Counted from the first letter of the stretch, positions 41,780 through 54,667 are shown. The stretch: 64,000 bases of DNA from Brachypodium distachyon (GCF_000005505.3 NC_016132.3:57364914-57428913), one strand, 5' to 3'. Made by a program: numbers and translations. Notes: generated by a model from the letters alone, not told the origin.

Positions 41780-42860
41780 AATTTGGCTCACCAACCAACA
41801 TCAATCGCTCTTCGGGAAAACCAATCCAGCCGGAGGAAGAGCGTGGAAGAGCTTTGAATACCTGAGGCGGCTTCATCCAGCACCGCTTGCCCCCACGCCG
41901 CCGCCGCGTGCTCGACCCACGCTGCTGAATGACGGCCCCGGGTCGCGCCCACCGGCCGGCGGCCGCTGCAATCTCCGTGGGTACATCCGGCATCTCAGTC
42001 TCACCGCCGACACCTTTCGCCGCCCAGTATTTTTGTTTTTTGTGGAGGGGAAATGAGAAAAATGTTGATGGTCCGCGCTGAACTGGGAAGAAGTAGAAGG
42101 CCGCCTCAGGCCCAGTACAGCAGCCTACGCAACGGATCTCCCAGCCCCAGCATCTGGTTCCTCTCAAGAAAAAAAAAAGCCCCAGCATCTGGACTGGATC
42201 ACCCTCGAATAAATTGGCTTTGTTTTTGTTTTGCTCAAGTCGAAGTTAAATGTACTTTCAGATTCCATCCGAAACGAAACAATTACTATTTGGGTTGCCG
42301 GTTTACACCACCAGAAAGAAAATGGAGTTCGCACTAAATTAAGCACATACAGATTCAGCAATATCTACACGGTTGCTTACATCTTTTTACAATCGGATTA
42401 AACAGTCCTAAAATTTCTTCTATAACTTGGGGCACACAAGCCTGCAAACAGTAAGAAGCCTTCTTGGCTGTGAACTGCTGATCGACGAGATACAGAAGAC
42501 ATAACCACTGATGCTGCATCCAAAGGCACCAGGAGGAATCCAGGACACGTCAAACGCCTGATGTTTGGAAGAAGCGCAAAGTGTCACACTAACAAGGCCG
42601 GTAATACTGGAAGCACCACAGCACCAGTACATCACTGTCGGAACGCAGCAGCTTGTAGAACGTCCACTGCAGAATCACACACGCAAGCAAAGAGAGATCT
42701 CTCATTAGAATGTATTGGAATGACACAAATACAAGCAACTAAAAGGCTCCCGTGATGTACTCACTCTGATCCCCAATCTTGAAGTGCACCTGGCTGTAGA
42801 ACTCGGTCGAGGTAGTGACACCGCGCCAGGCGGGATGAGATCGACCCACGACCATGGCGC
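41780..42860 (-). repeat. NLR-linked duplicated block I (possible gene remnant)
   Basis: Resembles 58200-59360 (block II) and 63200-64000 (block III). On the minus strand one frame keeps EIAAAAG, PGAVIQQRGSSTRRRRGG (about 41900-41980), matching EIAAAAG, PGAAIQRRGSST in block II, so the first part may once have been a coding exon. The second part has a conserved EFYSQVHFKIGDQ stretch followed by a GTGAGT donor near 42760. The protein family is not recognised. Confidence 0.55.
42143..42192. mobile_element. tail-only retroinsertion with 15-bp duplication
   Basis: Perfect repeats AGCCCCAGCATCTGG (42143-42157 and 42178-42192) flank a 20-bp insert, TTCCTCTCAAG plus an A-run. Confidence 0.75.
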
Positions 42861-43730
42861 TCGACTCTGCTCCAACCTCTTGGGAGCCTCACATTATGCT
42901 TTCCAATCATGGTAATTTGTTACAACTGTAGCTATGTAAAAGCCTCCTCTGCGGTATCTGAATGCACAGGAACACAAATGATGAAGATATACTTGTAAGG
43001 CCTATGGTCCCACTCCTATCATTACATAAATGGATACTTATGACATAACTACAAGCTCTACATCAGAGATAACTGCTCTGAATTTCTCCGAGATCATCAT
43101 GATCCTTTTAGTGCTTGCATGAACCTCACAAACATGGTGATCAACATTACAATGCATCTTTCTGGACAATCTGTTACTTGGTTTCAACAAGCCAGAAGGT
43201 ATTTTTATCTCATGCAAGCTTTAAATAACCTTAAAACTTGACTATAAAGGCAAAGAACATGCCTTTTAAATAAATAAATTGTCCTGTGTGCAGGTGCAGA
43301 GAAAATTAGAAATAAAGGCTACCCAATCATAATAAAAACTTGTGTCAGTCTCTTTTTTACAAAACTAAGAAAAATGTGTGCCATTCTCTATTTGAGATGA
43401 ACTTAAAAAAATGTGTTATTCAACAGAACAGAACTTAAACAGTCAAGTTTGATGGATACTTACACTTTACAGAGTCCATGAACAGGTCAACCTTTTCAAA
43501 CGTGGATGCTAAGACTATCTCCTTTTAGCTCCAAAACATTCTCCTTAGAGGGTCCTCATCACCACTTTGCAGGTCCAGCTGCAAGCAGAAAATAAATTTT
43601 CCTCTCTCCATTCTTCAACCTTGTCCCCTCTCCAAGTACTTAATCCTTTCACTCCCTTGAGGTACTGAACATATTGTTGCCGGGGTATGAAGTAAATTTC
43701 CTGGTGCAGCTTTCAGCTGTAGTTCAAGTA
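42861..43730. other. intergenic, no gene seen
   Basis: AT-rich flank between block I and the small tandem duplication at 43.7 kb. No supported gene. Confidence 0.5.
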
Positions 43731-44312
43731 ATATCCTCCTACATTTAATAAATACTTTCTGAAGACTTACATGTAAAAATTAACAAAACAATTGGATTTT
43801 CAGAAAAATGTGGGCTTGTCCGTGCCTCCTCTACTGCTATAAAAAAACTAATCCTTCTATATTCCTACTACATTTTATAAATATACTATTTGGAGACTTA
43901 GGGCATGTGCAGCGTGCGAAGAAACCCAGTGCTATGAGTAACTAGGCTCAAGTCTAACCATTGCAGCAGTCGGTGCTAGTGAAAAAACTGAAGACTCGGT
44001 TCAACTTCATGAACCAGGTGCTAGCAAGCAAGTAACAAATTCATTTCTTGTGCATGTCCATTAATGACCAAGGTATCACCAGCCAGGAAAGTACTAGCAA
44101 GCAATTTTACTTTGCTGTTTAATGGGTCCCACTAAAATATGCTAAGAAAATCTATACGCTGCACTAGTTTTCGAGTTCTTAGACTCTTGATATGTGTCGA
44201 GTTCTTAGGTTCACTACACTGCTCATGGCCTTACATGCCGAAATTAACAAATGTGATTGGATTATGGATATAAGAAAGGTGTGGGCCTGTTCATGCCTCC
44301 TCCACTGCTAAC
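43731..44312. repeat. about 125-bp direct duplication, right copy split by a MITE
   Basis: Left copy 43731-43850, right copy 43861-43900 plus 44231-44312. Landmarks: CCTACATTTAATAAATACT, GAAGACTTACATG, AAATTAACAAA, GTGGGCTTGTCCGTGCCTCC (right: GTGGGCCTGTTCATGCCTCC). Confidence 0.75.
43901..44230. mobile_element. Tourist-like (PIF/Harbinger) MITE
   Basis: 330 bp flanked by TTA (43898-43900 and 44231-44233). Ends GGGCATGTGCAGCGT and (inwards) GGCCATGAGCAGTGT. The left copy of the surrounding duplication has the unfilled site GACTTACATG, which proves the borders. Confidence 0.88.
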
Positions 44313-44877
44313 GTTGCCACTGGATCAGATCTACGCTCCGGTCAATCCAAAATACAAACAAGCAAGAGAACAGCGATCAACAGAGCAAGTTCCAAAATCA
44401 GTCACTATAATCAACATTAGCAGCGGAGGAGGCACTGAAAAATTAGTTGACCAAAACAGTGAATCGACATGGAGGCACGTTGAGGGAGAAGACTTACAGG
44501 TGAACTGGAGCTCACAGCTGCAGGGATGGATCTCGACACTGCCATCTCCGCTGCTGGAGGATCAGAAGGCAGCAACTGGCTCCACTGTCAGTATAACACC
44601 GCCGCTACACATGCTGGTTTCTGCAAAACTCCGAGTCCAGGCCCTATCAACCTTCCTCATGGGCTATAGGTTTGGCTGTGAGGCATCACCTGCTAGGAGA
44701 GCCCCAGCTTTGTAACGAAAAAAGGCCACATGAGCATTACTGATAAAATAAGAAATGATTGGTACTCAACCTTAACATACAACGAGTTCTAGATAGCCTG
44801 GAATACACGACCATCATCAGGCTTTACTTGCCAGGAAATCCACTAAGAAACTACAACCAGTCACGACAGCAAAAGCA
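44313..44877. other. 3' flank of NLR2, no gene assigned
   Basis: An open frame of about 150 codons on the + strand (44257-44715) has no recognisable similarity and starts inside the MITE border duplication, so I do not call it. Confidence 0.45.
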
Positions 44878-45001
44878 TTACAGACTTCTCCTTCTAGCCT
44901 CTGGAAGTTTCTTTCCTTTAGCTCTCCGCATTGCAGCCATCACGTCCACCTTGTTCTTCATCTGTCGACCAAGGCACTGCATGATACCAAGAATTGTTTC
45001 C
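44878..45001 (-). other. conserved block 3' of NLR2 (UTR or lost exon)
   Basis: A short block with related copies after every LRR tail in the window (about 23350-23250, 22690-22480, 59770-59650). One frame gives NNSWYHAVPWSTDEEQGG here, against a form with WSCSEPWSKPEG at 59.7 kb. It has an acceptor-like CAG at its start. The preceding stop codon is conserved between paralogues, so I favour a 3' untranslated region. Confidence 0.35.
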
Positions 45002-47915
45002 CTGTTAACCTTTCGAATCAACAGTCCCTAAAGGCACACAATGTAGGCCTAATAGCGTGATCAAATTTTGCGGCAAACTTGGCTCAGCAACAATACAATC
45101 AATTGATCACAGTCCTTGTGTGCACACACACAAAAAAGATCAAATTGAAAACGACTAGCAACGAAAACGTACAGCAAGAACGCATTGATCTAAAATAACA
45201 TTGTAAATCTACTTAATGCCAAAGCATGAAAATGACATAGAGAATTGAAATATTGTAGAATCATGTGCAAATGAAGCCATCAGTAACTAAGAGAAATAAA
45301 GATTTACTAGGCTTTGGGGAGTTCCATACCATCAATTACTGTGTCTGTCGCCATGTGATAAATCATGTTGGCATACTCCCCTTGCCATTCAACCAGATTT
45401 GGACAACCCCAAATCTAGAGTTTCTTCAAGGTGGTAAGGTTTTGTATGCTTTCAGGCAAAGATGTCAGGTTGGGGCAACTGATGATACAAAATTCTTGAA
45501 GGGAAATGAGTTGTCCCATCCATTCTGGCAATGCATCAAGGCCTTTGCACTCCTTCAACCATAGTACTCTGAGGGCGGTAAGGCTTTTCATGCTTTCGGG
45601 CAAAAATGTTATGGGACTATCTCGGATGTACATGTGTTCTAGAGAAGTGAGGTGCCCCAACCATTCCGGCAGTAATTCCAGATCCTTCAACGACCACAAA
45701 TTTAGTTTTCTCAGAGAGGTGAAGCATCGAATGGCCTCCGGCAAGGCCCTCATGCCGCTGCAGGACTCAACCTGAAATAACTCGAGGGTGGGGAGGAGCT
45801 TAAGCCTATCCCACTGGTCTGGTGAAAAATTGCAGTTCACTATTGTGAGAGAAAAAGGAAGAGTGGAGGATGAAAGCTTCCCAAATCCTCCTTCTGGTAT
45901 TAACTCATGGCTGTTTTCTATGAACCAGAACATACATCTTGGGGGATATGGTAGGAACTTCAACTTTGGGCAGTCTACTAATTCCACCCTATGCAAATTT
46001 GGGATTAAAAACTCTTCATTTTCTTCACCTGACCGTGTTGTCCACCATTCCACCAAATTCCCCATCGACTTCAAATCTATCATTCTTAATTTCATACAAG
46101 TTCCATCCTTTCCATAGAATTCCTTGCCGATTTTCCTGATGTTGGGAATGTTCTCCATACTAAGGCCTCTCAAATTTGGCAGCCGCCCAAATGGAGGAAG
46201 AGTATTGCATGTTCCTAAATCATAAAGCCTGAGGTAGGTGAGTGAAGGGAGGAAGGAGGAGATGTGAGACATCCAGTTAGAGAAATCCTTGCTCATATAC
46301 CCGTGCAGCGTAAAATGTTCAAGAGTCAGAGGAGGTACGAGCCTCTCCAAGACAGATCTATCTCCCTCTCCTCCTTGGAGTCCCCAGCCAAGAGCAAGCC
46401 CTCTCAAATCTGATTTATCACGCAGCTTGGCCCTCTCTGCATCTTCTGGATGCCTGACATTCTGAAGTTGTACAACATATAACTCACGACAAGTCAATTG
46501 CGCAAGATCCACTATACTGCTATGTCCTTTATGGTCTATCTCATTTACTGTTACTCCTGGCAAATCTAGATGCTTCTGAATGTCTCGTGCCTTGTTAAAG
46601 ACTTTAGGTCGTGCTGCCGTGACCCCAAACTGAGTGAGACTAGTCATGTTACCTATGCTGTCCGGCAAATCACGAAGAGATGAAGAAGAAGAGATATCTA
46701 GTGATTGAAGATTAAGGTCACCTAACAAGGAGGGGAGCTTTTGGAGCATCACACAATATGACAAATTTAGACTCCTCAGCTTAAACAACTTGCAGAATGA
46801 CTCGGGCAGTAGTTGTAGCTTGCAGCAACTTGTTAGATTCAAAGAATCAAGCTCAGAAAGGTTACCGAAACATTCAGGCAATTCACTAAGGTCATGGCAA
46901 TCTGAAAGATCTAAGTCTTTCAAATGAACAAGCTGGCAAAGTGATTCTGGGAGCATTGAAACCTTGTAGCAATCAGAGAGGTTCAAGAACACAAGCTTTT
47001 GGAGGTTGCCAAAATCTTTCGGCAGGTTTTTTAGCCTACAGCAATTTGATAGGTTTAGATACTCCAAAGACTCAAGTCTAACATTGTCAGGTAGTTTGGT
47101 TAACTTGGAACAACCTGACAGGCTTAGGGATATGAGTTTTGGAAGGCAACCAAATTTATCAGGGAGCTTTTGAATGGCACGACACCCGGACATATCTAGG
47201 TGCCGTAAAAAAGTCAGCTCACAGAAAGATTCAGGCAACTCTAGTAACACGGAACACCCCAATAAGTTGAGGAAGGATAGTTTGGAGAGCTTCCCCAGTG
47301 ACGCAGGTAGCTTATTAAGGCTGCTATTACCAGATAAGTCCAAATAGCAAAGTTTGTGGAGGCTGCAGATATTGTCAGGCAATGTTTCAAGTGAGCATTT
47401 GGACAGAATTAGAGTTTGCATGTATTGAAGCGTGTGGAAGGACTTTGGAAGTGATGTGATTGGCAAATCCGTGGCATCAAGGTACCTAAGTAGCTTTGAT
47501 TGATGAATGGAAGATGGCAGCACCATGTTCCTTGGAGTAGATTGCCCTTCAACCGAAAATCCATTATGGTCCAAGTTGCTTGGAGTAGAGTGCCCTCTAA
47601 CTGAATGCCCAAAGTCCAAGACACGTGTGTATTTGGTCCGAGAGAATGCCATTCGGGGAAGTTGCAGTTTTACTGAATCCCTAAAGTGGAGGGATCTAAC
47701 CTTCGCTGGCAGATCTCTGAAAACCTTAGATTGATTATGGTAGTTGTTCAATTGTGCATGTCGGCAATAACGAGCTTTGTTCCAAGTCCTTGGTTCAGGG
47801 GCATTAGCATCAAGAACAAGGAATTCATTGGCTGTAATTGTTGATGCAAGATCATGCACCAAATCATGCATGCTGAGCTCCCGTGGAGCACTGGCATGCA
47901 CTGGACTTGGACTAA

Positions 47916-48346
47916 CCTGAAAAAATAAAATATTTACTATCAAAATATGTTTGCAAGATAAATGTAGAATGCAATGAACATATTAACCAAGTGATTAATT
48001 GTGGTTAAGTGAACAAAAGTGCAAGAGTAGTGGTTTTCGATACATATCTTCCAGAGATACAAGTTCCTTGATATTTATTCTAATTGTTATACGGCCAATT
48101 AATTTGGTTTTAATATTTTATTGTTTGTCACACCTCTATACTAAAATTTTCCACCAAAATGTAGCGTTACCAAAACTAAATTTGAGATTTAGAGTCCAGC
48201 TATGAAAATTTTAATTACTACGACCAAACTAAAAAAACAAGAAAAAATCTTTATCCATGAGGGTATAATCTACTGAATGAACGTTCTTGACCATGGAGTG
48301 TACACGAACGAGGGAGGGGGGCAGGGAGGGAGTGTTCAGTCCTCAC
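47916..48346 (-). other. NLR2 intron 2
   Basis: About 430 bp with donor CTCTCG|GTGAGG and acceptor CTGAAAA read as TTTTCAG. No insertion seen in it, unlike intron 1. Confidence 0.7.
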
Positions 48347-49666
48347 CGAGAGTGACCTTGAGATCTGAAGAAAAGACATCCCAACAAGGTAGTTGATACA
48401 CCTTTGACCATCATCCCTTGCATGAATGTATCCAAGAGCGATCCATTGTTGGATTAGACGGTCGCTATCCACAATGAAGCCCTTGGGGAAGGCCGCCAAA
48501 TATGTGAAGCACATTTTGAAGTCCAGCTTCATGTAGTAATAGCTTAGCATGAGGCGCTCTAAGGTCTTTTTTAGATGTATTTCTCTCAAACCCAAATCAA
48601 CTTTTGTATCTCTTATGTCTTCCCATGCCTTGATAGTCCTTAACTCAAACATTACTTGCCCAAGAGCATTTGCAATGAGCGGTAGGCCCCCACACTTCTC
48701 TGCAATTTGCCTTCCAATCTTTTCCAAAACACTCTGGTCATCGTCACCAGGCCCAAATGCCCTTTGCTTCATTACTTCCCAGCAGTCATCAGGAGATAAA
48801 ATTCCCAAATTAATTTGGTCCGACTCGGGCACAGGGCAAATTTTCCTTTCATTTGCAAGAAGACCAGTGCTAAGTGTTTGCACAATGCTTTGGTTACGGG
48901 TAGTTACTACAATTCTGCTACCCTTGCAGCCATATTGTAACATCCGCTTCAACTCTTCGAGGTTGTTTCCATCTTCCCAGAGATCATCCAGAATAATCAA
49001 GTACCTTGTGGTACCAAGTTCTTTTTTCAGATTATCATGTAGGAACTGCAAATCACAGTTGTCAAGGTTGATAGTGCTATTTAACCTTTTGATGATTCTA
49101 CTCCCAACTGTGTGCAAATCAAACTGTTCAGAAACATGAACCCAGATTTGGACATCAAAGACACTGATCCTTTTGTCCGACAAAACAGATTCAGCCAACG
49201 TTGACTTCCCTACACCACCAAGCCCCACGATAGGAATGATAGAGATGTCCTCACTAGCTTCAGTTCTCAATAGCAGGTTGATTATTTTGTCCTTTTCGGT
49301 ATCCCTTCCCACCATTCCAATTTTCATGCCTTCAACACTGATGGCTGCAAAAGTTTCTCTATTTCTGCTCCTTTCTGCTTGTGCTTCATGACGCGCAAGA
49401 CTGAGCGTGTTGAGGCTCTCTTTTTCAGTTTTCTCTATTTTCTCCCTCACATTCTTCATATTATGGGATATCGTCATCCGTTGGAGTAGTTGATTGTTCC
49501 GGGAAAAGAATAACTTGAGCTGAAATTAAGGCCACAGTCATTTTTCACTTTCTGAGATCAAGTTTATACTCACATTTCATATAACAATATGTCTCATGCA
49601 TTCCTTTGAAGTTAAAAATAAAAACTAAATGGGAGGTGGGTTTTCCCTCCGGTTGGTGTCCTCGCC

Positions 49667-50551
49667 TGTCGCACCAGTGGCACCCGGGGTGCCACCGCTG
49701 CACGACGCGTGGGTCGCATCGCTGGTTTCCAGGAAGGATCTCACCCTGGGCGGCAACGTGCAGGCTGCCCGGCAGGGCTAGCGGGGCTTCGGGGAATAAT
49801 CCTGCCTGGGCACCTCCCGGGAAGGCGCTTGCCGGGAGAAGGCGTTCCCGGGCACAAGTTTCCGCCGAGAGGGCGGGGCGAGCGAACAGGGCAGCAGCGC
49901 CACGTGGGCGCGCGGCAGGCGCCCGGTGTGCAGGGTCGTCAGGGCAAGGAGTGAGGCGCATGGCGCATTTAATGAGCCGACAGGAGGGGCGTTATCCGTC
50001 TAGTCGGGCAAACAGTGGCTGCTCAGGGCTAGTTTTTAGGCCTTAGACCCCTAGTCGCGGGGTTGGCGCTCATGCATGCATGCCAGCGCACCGAGGAGGA
50101 GCTGCCCACGCTCCTTGCTCGCCACTTGTAATCCATGCACCGTGGCACCTGTTGTATCCCCTTGGCTATAAAAGGAGGACCCCCGCCAACGGTCAAAGGG
50201 TTCGGTCTTCAGTTCATTTTTTCCAACCAACTCCTAGTTCTGCACTAGCGATAGCCCAGAATAGTGAGGAGCACTTAGCCAGAAAGGGAGCACCCGAGGA
50301 CCCTTCCCCAGCAACTTGTAAACACTCGATCTTACGATAATACGAGCTCAGACAAGCAGGACGTAGGGTTTTACACCGCAAGGTGGCCCGAACCTGGGTA
50401 AAAAGCGTGTGCATGCGTTCTTACGATTTGCATCGGCCTCGCCGGCCATCGCCGGAGCGATCCCGTAGCCCACTGCCGAACCTAAAAGGGGGTGCCCACG
50501 CATCCCCGGTGTGATAGCACGCCCCCGGTGTCGGAGCCCCGTGCGACGACA
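49667..50551 (+). repeat. LTR, + orientation
   Basis: 885 bp, TG...CA borders. Promoter-like GGCTATAAAAGGAGG at about 50162; followed by the PBS-like TCTGGGGCGCCAGGTAGGGG. Confidence 0.85.
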
Positions 50552-51058
50552 TCTGGGGCGCCAGGTAGGGGGCGCGTGAGGAGAGCTCGCCGGTGACCGC
50601 CGGCGGCAGTGTCTACACCAACATCGGTCTCGTCTTCCTCGACGACAGAGCCGGACACCATGCCCCCCAAGCGGGCTGGTGACTCGAGGGTCGACCCGCG
50701 TGCGGCCCCAGCGGCGCACACGCGGTCGCACGACGTGCCACACGCGTCACAGGAGCAGGGTGATCCTGAACCCTCACGAGCGCAGCAACCGCAGCTGCCA
50801 CCCCCACCTCCTCAGCCGTCGGCAGATAACCGGTTGAGGGGGCCGGCGGCCCCCAGTGCCGGGGTCAGCCATGCGAGCGAACATGGTGCCGCCCGCGCCG
50901 GCCAGCGAATCGAATCGCGGGCCAAAAGCGCGCAGCGTCAGCTGCGCCACGAGCACACCACGTCGTGAGCGACGCCGATGGGGTCGCACCCCGCGCACCC
51001 GGGTGCGTCCGGGGATAGAGCGGAGGGCAGCCGCTCGAGAAACCAACGCACCAGGCCG
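50552..51058 (+). pseudogene. start of gypsy gag, + orientation
   Basis: Leader with the PBS, then a proline- and arginine-rich gag start (MPPKRAGDSRVDPRAAP from 50660). It matches the beginning of the - strand gag, but is cut at about 51058 by the join with the - element. Confidence 0.75.
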
Positions 51059-53549
51059 CATCCTTGAGGTCGCACCTGATGGAGAGAACTCCAAATACGG
51101 ATGGCATCTTCATCACGCCATAGGCGCAATGCGTAGCCGCCATGAACTTGATCAGCGTTGGCCGACCAAGGATCCCGTTGTAGGGCAACGGGGTGTGTGT
51201 CACATCGAACACTATGTGTTCGGTCTGAACGCTTTCCGGGACCCGAAGGTGACCGGTAGCGTGATGCGCCCCAGTGGGCGCACGATCCCGGGGTTCACCC
51301 CCCGGAACGGGTCGGTGGGCTTCAGCTGATCCACCGGCAACTGGAGTTTATCCACCAGCCTGGCGGACAGGAGGTTAAGCCCCGCTCCGTTGTCCACCAG
51401 TACCTTGGTCACCGTCATATTGCTGATGATCAGTGAAACGACGAAGGGTATTACCCCTGAACCCAGCTGCCGCGCTGGGTGATCGGCACATGCGACCACC
51501 TCAGCGGCTGTTGCGGTTCCGCGTCCGGCAACAGCGCACACACGTCGCAGGTGAGGCGCTTCACCGCGGCATGGGATGGGAGAGCATAGGCTCCCCCATG
51601 GATGCAGGCGACGCCGCGAGGCTCCTGGAAGCCCGACTCATCGCCAGCAGTGCAGTCGGACTCGCGCTGCTCCTCAACGCGAGCCCTGTCACGTCCCCCC
51701 CGGGGTTCGTCTCTGCCGGCAGCGCCGCCGGCAGGCCTCGGCCCCACTCTGGGGTCGTTCGGGCAATCTCGGGAGAGATGCCCGATGTTGCCGCAGTTGA
51801 AGCAGGCGCCAGCAGCGCGGCACTCCTCATGGCGCTGCTCACGACGCTGCTTGATCCCCTGCAGGACGCGGCAGTCCTGCGCGTCGTGGGTGGAGTTGTT
51901 GTGGATGGGGCAGCAGGGCGCGTCACCCTGCTTGCCACCAGACCCGCCACCCGGCGAGGCCTTCTTTGCAGGCCTCGCGACAGGAGCCCCTGAGCGAGTC
52001 CGCAGCGAGAACCTGCTTCCCGCTGCGCTTGCGGGAACCCCTCTTCTGCGAACCCTCGCCAGGGCTCGCGGCAGCCTTGGCTGCTAGCTCGGGCGCTAAG
52101 CGCCCTTCCTCGGCCATGGCGCACTTGTGCGCCAGGGCGTATAGATCCTGCGTCGTCCGGATCCGATGCGTGCTCAGCTTCTCGCGCATCTTGAGGTTGC
52201 GGACGTTGATGGCGAAGGTGTTGACGATGGCGGCTGCCTCCGCCTCCGAGATAGAGTTGGAGAGGTTGGAGAAGCGGTTGACGAAGCTCCGTAACGTCTC
52301 CCTCGGCTTCTACACGATGGTGTGCAGTTCCGCCATGGTTCTCGAGCGCTTTTAGCCGCCCTGGAACGCGCTCACAAACTGCTCGCGCAGGTCCGCCCAA
52401 GTGGCGATGGACCCGGCGGGCAGGTTGAGTAGCCAGGTTCTCGCTGATCCTTTCAGGACCATTGGGAACCAGTTGGCTGACCTAGTTGTCGGCGCCGATG
52501 GCATGCATCCCCAACGTGTAGGTCAGGAGGAAATCCTTGGGATTCACGGTCCCGTCGTACGTGCCGAGCGCTGGCACTCGGAACTTACGGGGCCATGTCA
52601 CCCGCCGCAGCTCGCGCGTGAACGCAGTACAGCCGTCCTCGAGGCCCATGGGAGCGTCTTCCTACTCCTGCGGGCGTTGGCGCTCTACCTCGTGCCGGCA
52701 CCAGCGCTCTAAGCGCTGGCGTAGATCTTCTTGATGGCGGGCATTCAAGATGCCGCGCGCGTCACCCCGTGTGACGGTGGGTGACGAGTCCGAGGACCCC
52801 TCCGGGTCCCCGTTTCCCTGGCCTCCCTGCGGAGGAGGGTTCTCCCCCTGTGGCGAGGCGCGGGGCGCGTCTCCGCACTCCGGGTTCTGCCCGTGGCCGG
52901 AGCCTACCGAGACGCCCTCGCCTTGCGGCCAGAGCGAGGAGCGCGTCCAACTCCTCGCCCCACGTCTCGTGCGCCGGTGTGCCTTGCTGCGGTTTATACC
53001 GCACCATGACCCGCGCGGCGATGATGGCTTCCGCCAGGGTTCGTGCGGGGGGCAACCGATTTCCCGAGCGGCTGCTGTCCGCTCTGGCCCCGGACGCCTC
53101 CGGGTGCGCGGGGTGTGAGGCCCCGGGCGTCGCTCGCGACGCGGTATGCTCATGGTGTCGCTGTCGCTGCGTGTCCTCAGCCCGCGACTCAACTCGCTGG
53201 CCAGCGCGGGCGGCACCATGTCTGCTCGCGCGGCTTGCCCCGGCGCTGGGGCCGCCGGTCCCCTCGGCCGGTTGTCTGCCGACGGCCGAGGGGGCGGGGG
53301 AGGCAGCTGTGATTGCTGCACTCTTGAGGGCTCCGGTTTCTCCTAAGCCCCCAACGCGGGTCGCACGTCATGTGACCGCGTGTGTGCTGCTGGGGCCTCA
53401 CGCGTGTCTATCCGAGGGTCACCAGCCTGCTTGGGAGGCATGGTGGCCGGTCCCGTCGGCGAAGAGGACGAGGCCGACGTCGACGCAAACACTGCTGCCG
53501 GCGGTCACCGGCGACCTCTCCTCTCGCGCCCCCTACCTGGCGCGCCAGA
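51059..53549 (-). pseudogene. gypsy gag-protease, - orientation, broken
   Basis: Minus-strand order: PBS (53530-53549), MPPK-type basic gag start (about 53440), gag core FRVPALGTYDGTVNPKDFLL and TLGMHAIGADN (about 52580-52500), MREKLSTHRIRTTQDLYALA (about 52189), CCHC knuckle CFNCGNIGHLSRDC (about 51800), then protease VLVDNGAGLNLLSARL (about 51400) and GILGRPTLIKF. Stops and frameshifts break it (for example, after GADN and before KRSRTMAEL). It ends at GVLSIRCDLKDA, just before reverse transcriptase should start. Confidence 0.85.
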
Positions 53550-54438
53550 TGTCGTCGCACGGGGCTCCGACACCGGGGGCGTGCTATCACACCCCCGGCA
53601 AGGGCGTCGGGGATCGCTCCGGCGATCGCTGGCATGGCTGATGGCGTACGCGAACTGCAAAGTGATCCACCCAGGATGCACGCAAGCTAAGAACACATGC
53701 ACACGTTTTTACCCAGGTTCGGGCCACCCGGAGGTGTAAAGCCCTACGTCCTGCTTGTCTGAACTGGTATTGACAATAGATCAAGTGTTTACACGTTGCC
53801 GAGGGGAGAGTCCCCGGGTGCTCTCTTTTTGGCTATGTGTCCTTTGCTTTTTGGATACTGCTAGTGGCGAACTGTGAGTCCGTCGAACCCTTTGACCATC
53901 GGCGGGGGTCCTCCTTTTATAACCAAGGGGATACCACAGGTGCCACGGTGCATGGATCACAAGTGGCGAGCAGGGAGACATGGCAACTCCCCCTCGGTGC
54001 GCTGGTGAGTGTGCATGAGTGCCAACTCCGCCGCTAGGGGTCTAAAACCCTAAAAGTAGGATTGGACAGCCATTGTTCACCTAATTTAGACGGGCAACGC
54101 CCCTCCTGTCGGCTCATTTAATGCGCCGTGCGCCTCACTCCTCGCACTGGCGAGACTGCGCACCTGACGCCCGGCACGCGCCTGCGTGGCGCCGTTGCTC
54201 TGCCCGCTGGGCCCCACCCTCGTGGCGGGAGCCTGCGTCCGGGAACCCCTCCCCCCGGCAAGTGGCTTCCCGGGAGGTGTCCAGGCGGGAGTATTCCCCG
54301 AAGCCCCGCTAGCCCTTCCAGGCTGGTAGCTCGCCGGGCTGCTCATGGCTGCTGCCCAGGATGAGACCCTCCCGGGAACTCGAAGACGGGGCCCACGCGT
54401 CGCGCAACGGTGGTACCCCGGGTGCCACTGGTGCGACA
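53550..54438 (-). repeat. LTR, - orientation
   Basis: 889 bp, the same family as the + LTR but clearly diverged. TATA-like motif (CCTTTTATAACCAAGG on +) near 53930. Its TG end at 54438 directly abuts + LTR tail sequence. Confidence 0.85.
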
Positions 54439-54667
54439 CCACTGCCGAACCTAAAAGGGGATGCCCGCGCATCCCCGGTGTCGGAGCCCCGTGCGACGAC
54501 ATTGCCTGTGGTTAGAATCTTCACCAGCAACCTGCTTATGGGAATGTGTGCTAAGACTTTTCTTGTAAATATGCAAGACATGCCATATGCTGTCCATAGT
54601 ATAGGGTAGGAGTTGAACATTGTGTGAGAGAGAGCGGCAACAAGCCAATGTAGGATTAAATTTATTA

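Larger units (their letters stand above)
49667..54501. mobile_element. chimeric back-to-back gypsy elements in NLR2 intron 1
   Basis: Outer borders behave like one element in + orientation: LTR start TGTCGCACC at 49667, LTR end GACGACA at 54501, flanked by TCGCC (49662-49666) and TTGCC (54502-54506), a 4/5 target duplication. The inside, however, is a + LTR and gag start (49667 to about 51058) joined tail-to-tail to a - element (about 51059-54438). Only the last about 63 bp of the + 3' LTR (54439-54501) remain. The simplest history is insertion of a related element in reverse orientation into the 3' LTR of the first, then deletion of the region between. Confidence 0.8.

Noticed and set aside
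44257..44715. 152-codon open frame downstream of NLR2
   Set aside because: Overlaps a local duplication next to the MITE; no recognisable similarity and no splice or promoter support.
44878..45001. Fourth coding exon of the NLR genes
   Set aside because: Splicing from the GGTACGG after the LRR tail gives inconsistent frames between paralogues, while the LRR stop codon itself is conserved; kept only as a conserved non-coding block.
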